Assembly: GCA_965248715.1 (NCBI GenBank)
Contig: CBDFKB010000001.1
Coordinates: 1 to 8,321 of the forward strand
Length of the DNA stretch: 8,321 nt
Direction: 5' to 3'
DNA from: CBDFKB01 sp965248715
GTDB lineage: Bacteria; Pseudomonadota; Alphaproteobacteria; Rhizobiales; Rhizobiaceae
Part shown: piece by piece, positions 1 through 5,998 of the stretch
Layout: the number at the start of each line of letters is the position of its first letter
How positions within the stretch are numbered: the stretch's first letter is position 1
Program-made: the position numbers and the translations under genes
The notes under the pieces: model-generated
Database searches by the model: none
What the model was told of the DNA's origin: nothing
The model's input: only the letters and a program-made list of their open reading frames with translations

Positions 1-108
1 GATCCGGTTAGCCAGACCATTCAGGTGGTGGGAAAATTTGTTGATGATCCGGGTCGTATCCGGGTCGGCATGGGGGGCGACGCCTTATTTGACATTCCTG
101 GTCAATAG
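1..108 (+). CDS. C-terminal end of a membrane-fusion / RND-type periplasmic adaptor (partial)
   Basis: The frame is open from the first base and stops at TAG 106-108, leaving 35 residues of a gene that begins outside the window. The tail has the pattern DPVSQTIQVVGKF, then RIRVGMGGDALF. Periplasmic adaptor proteins of tripartite efflux or type I-like exporters usually end their beta-barrel and membrane-proximal region this way: D-x-x-(S/T)-x-T-hydrophobic-x-V, then an R-(I/L)-R-x-G-M turn. Such adaptors bridge an inner-membrane transporter and an outer-membrane channel. It lies 28 bp before another adaptor gene on the same strand, so both are probably in one operon. The family call rests on a short tail only. 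The substrate and the cognate pump cannot be seen. Confidence 0.65.
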   Translation, partial: DPVSQTIQVVGKFVDDPGRIRVGMGGDALFDIPGQ

Positions 109-136
109 GCCGAGTGCAATTGTGTGGAATTAATTA

Positions 137-1723
137 ATGGCCAAAACGGCGAGATCAGCCAGTGCACGGATTAATCCGACATCGGCAAGCGGCGGGAAAA
201 AGCCGGCCCGCGGTGTAAACAGTGCGAAGCCGGCGGTTGTATCCGGGGCAGTCAGCAAATCTACGGCCGTCGTTAATGCAACGCCCACCCCAGGCGCAGC
301 GCAAGCCGTCGCCAATGCGGTGCCTGCCGATGGCGTTACCCTGCCTGCCGATGGCGTTACCCTGCCTGCAGCAAATCCGGCGCTTGCCACTGCCACTAGC
401 GCCCTTGAGACACTGCTAAAGATCGAGCGGGAAATTCGATTAGTGCGCGGCGGCACCGAACTGACCTATATGATGGTCAATGAGGGCCGGGCGCTAATTC
501 GCTTTCGCCAAGCGTTTTTTCTGCAGCGATCCGGTAGTTCACGCTACGCGCTCAAGCGGATTTCCAGCATATCCACGGTCGACCGCAATACCAGTTTTGC
601 GTCCATTCTCGAAAACGCGGTTCGCACCGACATCAAGACCAAAGGCGCCAAGTCCGCCAGCTCGTTTTCGCTGACCTATCATATGAACGACCGGCAAAAG
701 GCCGAAAACACCTATCCGTTCGCCTATCTGTTCAGGGTTCCGATGGCGACTGGCGGCGGGCATGTGTACGGGCAGTTGGTTTTTGCACGTGAAAACGATT
801 GGCCGGAAAATGATTGCGCGTTCGCCGAGCGCCTGGCCGAGACCTATTCCCATGCCTATGTCGCGCATGCAGGGTCGGGGCTGATCAATCTAAAAACAAT
901 CCGCAAGCCGTTGGTGTTTGCAGCAATATTGGTATTACTCGCGGGATTAGGCATCATTCAGGTGCCGATGAACGCGCTTGCGCCGGCCGAAATCACCGCG
1001 TCGAACCCGACCGTGGTCACCGCGCCGATTGATGGGGTTTTACGCTCTATCGCGGTCAGCCCGTATCAAACCGTCGGCCAGGGTGAAAGGCTCGTGACCT
1101 TCGATGATACGGATGCCCGCAACAGGTTCGAGATTGCCGGGCGGGAAGTAGAAGTTGCCCAGGCCCGTTATCAAGAGGCTTTGCGTTCATCGTTTAACGA
1201 TGCGGAGCGCAAACGGGAGTTGGCGACCGTGCGCTCGGAACTCAAGCTAAAAGCCGCAGAATATGATTTCGCCAGCGATTTGCTGAAAAAGACCATCGTT
1301 AACGCGGTGACTTCTGGCATTGCTGTTTTCGCCGACAAGGATGAATGGATTGGCCGGCCGGTCCACGTCGGCGAACGCATCATGCGGATTGCTGATCCAT
1401 CGCAAGTCAACGTCACCATTCAATTGCCGGTCAGCGATGCAATCGTTCTGCATGAAGGTGCGGAAGTAAAACTGTTTCTTGATTCCGATCCGCTGAAACC
1501 GATTCACGCCAAGCTGACGGTGACCAGCTATCAAGCCACGCCCGACCAAGAAAACGTCTTGAGCTATAAGGTCTATGCCGATTTGAACGCGCTGAACGGG
1601 GGCAAGGTGCTGCCGCGTATCGGGCTTCGTGGTACTGCGCAAATATTCGGGGATGACGTATCGCTCGCGTTCTTCTTGTTCCGCCGGCCGATTTCGACAT
1701 TGCGGCAATGGCTTGGGCTGTAA
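137..1723 (+). CDS. HlyD-family periplasmic adaptor with long cytoplasmic, probably GAF-like, N-terminal region
   Basis: A 528-residue protein. ATG 137 is the first start after an in-frame TAA at 131-133, with a weak GGA (126-128) 8 nt upstream. Residues 1-90 are Ala/Pro/Thr-rich low complexity and contain a tandem PADGVTL duplication. Residues about 91-245 form a soluble domain ending in GQLVFARE and FAERLAETYSHAYVAH, which resembles the last strand and helix of a GAF fold. One membrane helix follows at about 256-275 (PLVFAAILVLLAGLGII). The periplasmic part is adaptor-like: a first lipoyl/barrel-sandwich half at about 290-322 (VTAPIDGVLRSIAVSPYQTV), a short helical hairpin at about 325-385, the second half at about 386-420 (GRPVHVGERIMRIADP), and a beta-barrel region to about 505. 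HlyD-type adaptors link inner-membrane exporters to outer-membrane channels. The cytoplasmic domain suggests sensing or partner binding (inference). The downstream M50 gene follows after 40 bp. The adaptor call is firm; the GAF label is tentative. Confidence 0.85.
   Translation: MAKTARSASARINPTSASGGKKPARGVNSAKPAVVSGAVSKSTAVVNATPTPGAAQAVANAVPADGVTLPADGVTLPAANPALATATSALETLLKIEREIRLVRGGTELTYMMVNEGRALIRFRQAFFLQRSGSSRYALKRISSISTVDRNTSFASILENAVRTDIKTKGAKSASSFSLTYHMNDRQKAENTYPFAYLFRVPMATGGGHVYGQLVFARENDWPENDCAFAERLAETYSHAYVAHAGSGLINLKTIRKPLVFAAILVLLAGLGIIQVPMNALAPAEITASNPTVVTAPIDGVLRSIAVSPYQTVGQGERLVTFDDTDARNRFEIAGREVEVAQARYQEALRSSFNDAERKRELATVRSELKLKAAEYDFASDLLKKTIVNAVTSGIAVFADKDEWIGRPVHVGERIMRIADPSQVNVTIQLPVSDAIVLHEGAEVKLFLDSDPLKPIHAKLTVTSYQATPDQENVLSYKVYADLNALNGGKVLPRIGLRGTAQIFGDDVSLAFFLFRRPISTLRQWLGL
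321..369 (+). repeat. In-frame 21-bp tandem duplication (two full copies plus 7 bp)
   Basis: The unit TGCCTGCCGATGGCGTTACCC (one base over 20 because it is the exact 21-bp period) occurs at 321-341 and identically at 342-362, followed by a partial TGCCTGC at 363-369. It encodes PADGVTL twice, in the Ala/Pro-rich linker of the HlyD-family adaptor. The two copies are identical at the DNA level, including third codon positions, so the duplication is recent or maintained by slippage. Its length is a multiple of three, so changes in copy number would lengthen or shorten the linker without a frameshift. Confidence 0.9.
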
Positions 1724-1731
1724 ATCCAAAA

Positions 1732-1751
1732 CGCTTAGCGCGCGATAAGCG
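1732..1751 (+). other. Intercistronic hairpin abutting the M50 ribosome binding site
   Basis: CGCTTA (1732-1737) and TAAGCG (1746-1751) are perfect complements around an 8-nt loop. They fill the short gap between the HlyD-type gene and the M50 gene. The last G of the right arm is the first base of the GGAAGG ribosome binding site (1751-1756). There is no U-run, so it is not a standard intrinsic terminator. It could modulate translation of the second gene or mark an mRNA processing site. A six-base stem can also occur by chance. Confidence 0.35.
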
Positions 1752-1763
1752 GAAGGCGAAACA

Positions 1764-3914
1764 ATGAGCCTGTCGATGGCCGAATTGGGCGCGCCACCAA
1801 CAGATCGGTCATTGCCGGCATTGCGCGAGGATTTGCAGATCGCAGATGGCGCGGCGCGATTTGACGGTGAACCGACCTGGCTGATCCACGATCCGGCGCA
1901 AAACCGCTATTTCGATATTGACCGTCCGACCTTGGAAGCGCTGTCGCATTGGGGTGTGGGCAGTTCGCAGAAACTAATCGAAACGCTGAAGCGCGAGGTC
2001 AATGCTGACATCACGCCTGCCGACATCGATGCGCTGATTAACTTCTTGCATGGCAATTTCCTCACCATTGACCCGGCCAATGAGGGTGGGTTTGCGAGCC
2101 TTTTTGCTTCGGAACAAAAGAAGCGTAGCCATTGGTTGATGAAAATCATCCGCACCTACATGTTTTTTCGTATCCCTTTGTTCAGGCCAAACCGGTTTTT
2201 GGCAACGACCTATCCCTCGATCCGCTTTTTGTTTACTACGCAAGCGGTAATCGTATTCGCGGTACTGGCAATAATCGGCCTGTTTCTGGTATCGCGGCAA
2301 TGGGAACAATTTGCTGGCGCGTTCCAATTTCTTTTGAGCATCAAGGGCGCAATCATTTACGGCGCCAGCCTGGTTTTCATCAAATCGCTTCATGAGTTGG
2401 GTCACGCCTATATGGCCCACAAATTTGGCCTCAAGGTGCCAGCGATTGGCGCTGCATTCATTTTGCTGATCCCGATCTTGTACACCGATACCAGTGATGC
2501 CTGGCGGCTTAAGTCGCGCCGGCAGCGGCTGTTGATCGACAGTGCCGGAATTTTGGTTGAGTTGGCGCTGGCGTCGATTGCAACCTTTGTGTGGGTGTTT
2601 TTACCGGACGGCGGATTGAGAACCTCGGTGTTTGCAATCGCCACCACAAGCTGGCTGACCAGCTTGCTGGTCAACCTCAACCCGTTCATGCGTTTCGATG
2701 GATATTATATCCTCAGCGATTTTATGAAATTCGAAAACATGCAGTCGCGATCATTTGCTCTGCTGAAATGGCGATTGCGCGAATTCTTGTTTCGCTTGCG
2801 GGAGCCTGCACCTGATGATTTGCCTGCATTGCGGCGCCGAATGGCGACTACGTACGCGTTTTTGACCGGGCTTTATCGTCTGATATTGTATTTCGGGATC
2901 GCGTATGTCGCCTATTCGTTCTTTTTCAAGGCTCTTGGTTTACTGATGTTCGCGGCGGTCTTTTCGATGATGATGGTCAAACCGCTGGTGGCCGAAATTC
3001 GCGTATGGTGGGAAAAGCGCATGAGCATATTTCGTTCGTTTCGCACGTATATCACCGTTGGGATCGTCGCCTTCTTGGTTGCGCTGGCGGTGCTGCCTTT
3101 ATCGGCGACCGTTGTCGTCCCGGCGATATTGAAATCTCGCCATGAAGCCAGCCTGCATGCTCCGGTGCCGGCGCAGGTCGCCTCGGTCAATGTCGTGCCA
3201 GGCGAAATGGTGGCCACTGGTATGCAATTGTTCCAGTTGCGCTCTGACCAATTGGAACAGGAATTGCTGCTGATCAATGAGCGAATAGAAGCGCTGAACT
3301 ATCGGCTCCAACGTTCCGGCGCCGACAAGACCGACCGCGCCGCATCGATGATCTTAAAAAATGAGCTGTCCAGCGCCCGCGAACGCAGGGCCGGGATGGA
3401 GCGCCAATCGGCAAAGCTTTCGCTCGCGGCGCCGATATCGGGGCAAGTCGCCGACATGGATCGGGAGATTCAACCGGGTATGTGGGTCAATCCAGATATG
3501 TTGCTGGCCAGGGTGCGCGGGCACGATGGCGACATTGTAAAAGGATATGTGGGTGAAGCCGAGCTCGGCCGACTTGTTGTTGGCGCGCCGGCTCGCTTTA
3601 TCCCCAACGATCCGCAACTGCCCTCACTCGATACGGAAGTTACCGAAATCGCCCCGACCGCAGTCGAATGGCTGGAAGAACCATATTTGGCAACCAAGTT
3701 CGACGGTCCGATTGCGGTTTTGGAGGCCGGGCCAGACAAGCTGGTTCCAAGCTCCGCGCACTATTCGGTCTATTTTAAGCTGGTTGAGGGGCAGTCGATT
3801 GACCATGAAAAGGTCATTTCCGGTATTGCGGTGGTCAAAGGGGCGCGTGAAAGTTTCTTCGAACGGGCCCGCGAGCATATACTCAAAGTGGTGATCCGCG
3901 AACTGGGCCTCTAG
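1764..3914 (+). CDS. M50-family membrane zinc metalloprotease fused to HlyD-like adaptor
   Basis: A 716-residue inner-membrane protein. ATG 1764 has GGAAGG at 1751-1756, 7 nt upstream. Residues about 20-102 look like a PqqD-like winged-helix domain (WLIHDPAQNRYFDIDRPTLEAL). Hydrophobic segments follow at about 155-176, 190-208, 225-240, 260-281, 288-305, 365-405 and 430-452. The zinc site is HELGH at 210-214, and the second M50 motif NLNPFMRFDGYY at 304-315 supplies the expected Asp312, so the catalytic residues appear intact. Residues about 455-700 are adaptor-like: HAPVPAQVASVNVVPGEMV and LAAPISGQVADMDREIQPG form the two lipoyl halves around a coiled coil at about 494-550. Proteins of this architecture are usually annotated as putative peptide zinc metalloproteases or M50/HlyD efflux adaptors, and they often sit next to a second HlyD gene, as here. 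Its substrate is unknown; processing of an exported peptide or protein is an inference. The stop codon lies at the edge of a repeat element. Confidence 0.88.
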   Translation: MSLSMAELGAPPTDRSLPALREDLQIADGAARFDGEPTWLIHDPAQNRYFDIDRPTLEALSHWGVGSSQKLIETLKREVNADITPADIDALINFLHGNFLTIDPANEGGFASLFASEQKKRSHWLMKIIRTYMFFRIPLFRPNRFLATTYPSIRFLFTTQAVIVFAVLAIIGLFLVSRQWEQFAGAFQFLLSIKGAIIYGASLVFIKSLHELGHAYMAHKFGLKVPAIGAAFILLIPILYTDTSDAWRLKSRRQRLLIDSAGILVELALASIATFVWVFLPDGGLRTSVFAIATTSWLTSLLVNLNPFMRFDGYYILSDFMKFENMQSRSFALLKWRLREFLFRLREPAPDDLPALRRRMATTYAFLTGLYRLILYFGIAYVAYSFFFKALGLLMFAAVFSMMMVKPLVAEIRVWWEKRMSIFRSFRTYITVGIVAFLVALAVLPLSATVVVPAILKSRHEASLHAPVPAQVASVNVVPGEMVATGMQLFQLRSDQLEQELLLINERIEALNYRLQRSGADKTDRAASMILKNELSSARERRAGMERQSAKLSLAAPISGQVADMDREIQPGMWVNPDMLLARVRGHDGDIVKGYVGEAELGRLVVGAPARFIPNDPQLPSLDTEVTEIAPTAVEWLEEPYLATKFDGPIAVLEAGPDKLVPSSAHYSVYFKLVEGQSIDHEKVISGIAVVKGARESFFERAREHILKVVIRELGL

Positions 3915-4016
3915 AGCGTGTCACCAAGCGTTAGATTCGCTTCGTCGCGCTATCTGGTTGTTTATACGTGTCATTTTTCCCAATACCGGCGCCCACTTTT
4001 GGGTTACAAGCGCTAG
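3912..4016. repeat. 105-bp palindromic intergenic repeat, copy 1
   Basis: This copy aligns without gaps to 4380-4484 (constant offset 468) with about 19 differences, roughly 80% identity. It holds two dyads: AAGCG/CGCTT around 3926-3942, and an imperfect long hairpin starting CGTGTCA at 3967, with CCCAATACCGG paired against CCACTTTTGGG. Its outer ends are also inverted (CTCTAGAGCG at 3909-3918 against CGCTAGAG at 4011-4018). The core resembles the dispersed palindromes of alphaproteobacterial genomes that carry an AAAACCGG..CCCACTTTT centre (recalled from general knowledge, not searched). Its first three bases supply the TAG stop of the M50 gene. It may act as an mRNA 3' end stabiliser or weak terminator. 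Confidence 0.75.
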
Positions 4017-4049
4017 AGTCTACGGTATTTCTGGGTAATTGTGCTTTTC

Positions 4050-4313
4050 TTAGCGGTAGCAGGTATCAGTAAAAGCAGGTTCCGGCGCCGCGAAGCAGTG
4101 ATATTTTGACGAACAGAACATCTCGTCTATTTTCGCATAAGTCATGATGCCGGCCAGGATTTGCCCGTTCGATCTACGCCCGCATTTGACGACAATTTCC
4201 GTCATCAATCCTCGGTTGGTTGACATTTCCACCACTTCGCCGACCTGGATAAATCCAGGATAATAGATCAGTGGTGTCGTAAATAAGAGCCAGGGAAGAA
4301 GATATTTCGACAT
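4050..4313 (-). CDS. Small cysteine-containing, probably exported protein of unknown function
   Basis: I do not recognise this 87-residue product. Starting at the ATG whose complement is 4311-4313 gives MSKYLLPWLLFTTPLIYYPG, a good signal peptide or N-terminal anchor. A start at 4376 would give 108 residues but would bury this segment behind a basic, non-hydrophobic leader. The mature part has four cysteines (VVKCGRR, EMFCSSKYHC, DTCYR), compatible with disulfides outside the cytoplasm. It ends at TAA (complement of 4050-4052). No convincing ribosome binding site is visible. The gene opposes all its neighbours and sits between the two 105-bp repeats, so it may have arrived with them as a cassette. 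In favour of coding: a signal sequence followed by a cysteine-bearing domain in the same frame. Against: short length and no recognised family. Confidence 0.5.
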   Translation of the reverse strand: MSKYLLPWLLFTTPLIYYPGFIQVGEVVEMSTNRGLMTEIVVKCGRRSNGQILAGIMTYAKIDEMFCSSKYHCFAAPEPAFTDTCYR

Positions 4314-4379
4314 AGGTTTGTGCCAGACCGGGACATGTTTGAGTTTTGCCGAATAGTGATGCAATCGCCGCGCCACATC

Positions 4380-4484
4380 AAGCGCTTGTCACGAAGCGTT
4401 GGAATAGCTTCGTCGCGCCATCCATTTGTTTACGCGTGTCATTTTTCCCAAAACCGGTACCCACTTTTGGGTGACACGCCCTAG
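4380..4484. repeat. 105-bp palindromic intergenic repeat, copy 2
   Basis: This is the second copy of the element at 3912-4016, in direct orientation. Its dyads are better preserved. CGAAGC (4392-4397) pairs with GCTTCG (4407-4412). In the long hairpin CGTGTCA (4435-4441) and CCCAAAA (4447-4453) pair with TTTTGGG (4465-4471) and TGACACG (4472-4478), with ACCGGT near the apex. It lies immediately upstream of the small - strand gene and about 160 bp before the secretin-like gene. It could influence either transcript or serve as a recombination site with copy 1. The open frames running through it (4426-4638 on +, 4378-4662 on -) look like repeat-derived noise. Confidence 0.75.
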
Positions 4485-4645
4485 CCGGGCCACCGTAAAG
4501 TATCGCCATTACAAGCGGTCCGCAAAGCCCGCGCCAGCCGATCTGTGGTCTGGCATAAATCTTGATTGTCGTCTGCCACGAGGTTCTCGGTGTCCCGCAT
4601 TGACGCGATTTAATGCGGCATGGGCACCAACGCGGTGAGGCAAAC
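4485..4645. other. Upstream region of the secretin-like gene, with a 7-bp dyad at 4595-4618
   Basis: This noncoding stretch precedes the secretin-N-like gene. It contains CCGCATT (4595-4601) and AATGCGG (4612-4618), perfect inverted halves separated by 10 nt and ending about 15 nt before the GGTGAGG ribosome binding site. That geometry fits a dimeric regulator operator or a leader hairpin, but neither is demonstrated. TTGACG at 4600-4605 resembles a -35 box, yet no acceptable -10 box stands at the right distance, so I do not call a promoter. Confidence 0.3.
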
Positions 4646-5290
4646 ATGGCATCTACAAGCAATATTGCGACAGTAATTCTTGCCGGCCTGCTGCTTGGCC
4701 CGGTCGCAAGTCTGACTTTGCTGCCTGATCACGGTGGCAAAAATTCCAGCGATGGGAAACCGCTACTGCGTTCAACAAAACTCGGCAATGGTGCGCTTAG
4801 CACTACTGAGCAGAGCGAATATTCCGCCTGGCGGATCACCGACCCGGCCCCTCCCGGGCTTGTAATCGTGATCGAACAATCCTTACCGGAATTGCTGCGC
4901 CAATTCGCCAAACGCTTGGATTTGACCGCATCGGTATCGCACCAAGTGTCAGGCTTGGTGCGCGAAACGCGGCTGCCGGCTGATTTGGTCGGCTTCATGA
5001 CAAAGCTCACAAGCTTGTATGACATCAACTGGTTCGTGCACGACACCATGCTTCATGTTGGCGTCAGCAATGACATTGTCGTCGACGCGATACCGTTGCA
5101 AGCAGTGCGATTTAGCCGGCTGGTCGAAATCATTGGTGCGCGAAACCTGATCGGCGAAGGTTTTGAAGTCATGTTTGACGCCGATGCCAATGCGGCGCGG
5201 GTAACCGGGACACCGCAATATATTTCCGAAATTGCCGGATTGGTGTCCGATCTTTCCAAGACAGCCAACTTGAACCAAGGGACAAAATAA
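4646..5290 (+). CDS. Barrel-less secretin N-terminal domain protein (SctC N0/N1-like, NolW/RhcC1 type)
   Basis: ATG 4646 is preferred over an in-frame start at 4613 because GGTGAGG (4634-4640) precedes it by 5 nt and because it puts a signal peptide (NIATVILAGLLLGPVASLTL, residues 6-25) at the N-terminus. The product has 214 residues. Residues about 70-140 look like a secretin N0 domain of the type III kind: IVIEQSLPELLRQFAKRLDL, TASVSHQVSGLV, an LVGFMTKLTSLYDINWFVHD helix-strand unit, then MLHVGV. Residues about 145-205 look like an N1-type domain (IPLQAVRFSRLVEI, then ARVTGTPQYISEIAGLV). The protein ends there, with no secretin barrel. Rhizobial type III systems are known to split their secretin into a short N-terminal RhcC1 (NolW) of similar length and a barrel protein RhcC2. 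No barrel partner is in this window. The stop overlaps the next start by one base (TAATG), indicating translational coupling. The family call comes from recognising the pattern; no search was run. Confidence 0.65.
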   Translation: MASTSNIATVILAGLLLGPVASLTLLPDHGGKNSSDGKPLLRSTKLGNGALSTTEQSEYSAWRITDPAPPGLVIVIEQSLPELLRQFAKRLDLTASVSHQVSGLVRETRLPADLVGFMTKLTSLYDINWFVHDTMLHVGVSNDIVVDAIPLQAVRFSRLVEIIGARNLIGEGFEVMFDADANAARVTGTPQYISEIAGLVSDLSKTANLNQGTK

Positions 5291-5850
5291 TGATCGATGC
5301 AGGAAAAGCGCTGGTGACTGTGTTCGCGTTTGCCGCTGGAATATTTCCGTCTATCATCGCGGCACCGGTCGCCAAATATTTCTTCGAGCAAGGTTTCATG
5401 CCCATGCAACTGGTCAATGACGCGCCGGTGGTCCCGACGACTTCGATTCAACCAGAACTGCGCGAACCCTATGCCTGGGCATTGCGCTCGAAACTGAACG
5501 ATGTTGGATTGAGCTATTTTGTGCAGGTTGCCTATGATGAGGATGGCGCATTGGCGCTCGAGGGCGAATTGCCAGATGACGCCAAAGGTCAGTGGCGGGA
5601 AATAAAAAATTGGCTAGCGACCCGCAGACAGTTTCCGCCAATTGCAGAGCGGGTCAATTTTTCCGCCGATGTGGAGCCGTTACCGTCGCTAACCGCGGTT
5701 TGGATCGACAAAAAACCGATCGTGGTTTTTGGCGATGGCACCGTACTTGGCATGGGCATGGAGACTGTTACCGGTTGGCAAATATCTGCTATTTCCACTG
5801 CCGAGGTGGTGTTGGTGCGCGGAGTGGCAACCCTTACCATTCCCTATTGA
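5290..5850 (+). CDS. Membrane-anchored protein resembling the periplasmic part of SctD (YscD/HrpQ)
   Basis: The ATG overlaps the previous stop by one base, so the 186-residue product is probably made in step with the secretin-N-like protein. A hydrophobic N-terminal segment (about residues 6-29, LVTVFAFAAGIFPSIIAAPV) should anchor it or act as an uncleaved signal. Residues about 58-126 look like a BON-like ring-building domain (LRSKLNDVGL, then a GALALEGELP strand pair, then a helix and VNFS). Residues about 134-186 match the style of a small C-terminal beta domain: TAVWIDKKPIVVFGDG, TGWQISAISTAEVVLVRG. In SctD proteins such domains follow one another in the periplasm and build the inner ring that faces the SctC secretin, which agrees with the upstream neighbour. 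The N-terminal cytoplasmic FHA domain of true SctD is absent. A PilP/GspC-like protein is the main alternative. Confidence 0.55.
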   Translation: MIDAGKALVTVFAFAAGIFPSIIAAPVAKYFFEQGFMPMQLVNDAPVVPTTSIQPELREPYAWALRSKLNDVGLSYFVQVAYDEDGALALEGELPDDAKGQWREIKNWLATRRQFPPIAERVNFSADVEPLPSLTAVWIDKKPIVVFGDGTVLGMGMETVTGWQISAISTAEVVLVRGVATLTIPY

Positions 5851-5998
5851 GGGTTCATTCCACTTGGGGCCGGCAAATTGCGCCCGGCATGGCTGGCGGC
5901 GCACGCGCTTGCGCCATTGCTTGCGATGTTCTAATTCCACCCGATAAAGGTCTGATATCCATAAAACTCGATGTTGACCCATTTGGCGTGGAGACTTC
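5851..5998. other. Gap between the SctD-like gene and GT25, with a stem-loop at 5898-5915
   Basis: This 148-bp gap contains GGCGCA (5898-5903) and TGCGCC (5910-5915), perfect complements around a 6-nt loop. No U-run follows, so it is at best a weak or factor-assisted terminator. The gap is wider than those inside the other modules, which suggests that the glycosyltransferase genes may form a separate transcription unit. No clear promoter can be pointed to. Confidence 0.3.

Noticed and set aside
1247..1729. 160-residue - strand frame opposite the HlyD-type gene
   Set aside because: It is antisense to a clear adaptor coding region, with no recognisable family or ribosome binding site.
4426..4638. 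70-residue + strand frame upstream of the secretin-like gene
   Set aside because: Its first quarter is translated palindromic repeat, it has no ribosome binding site, and its composition is rich in Arg, Pro and Trp as in random frames.
4378..4662. 94-residue - strand frame over repeat copy 2 and the start of the secretin-like gene
   Set aside because: It overlaps the repeat and the real ribosome binding site and start of the opposite gene, and shows no domain or signal sequence.
5851..5935. In-frame continuation after the SctD-like stop, giving a hydrophobic stretch up to TAA at 5933-5935
   Set aside because: It might suggest stop read-through or a decayed C-terminus, but the protein already ends with the terminal strand typical of the domain, and the extension has no recognisable content.
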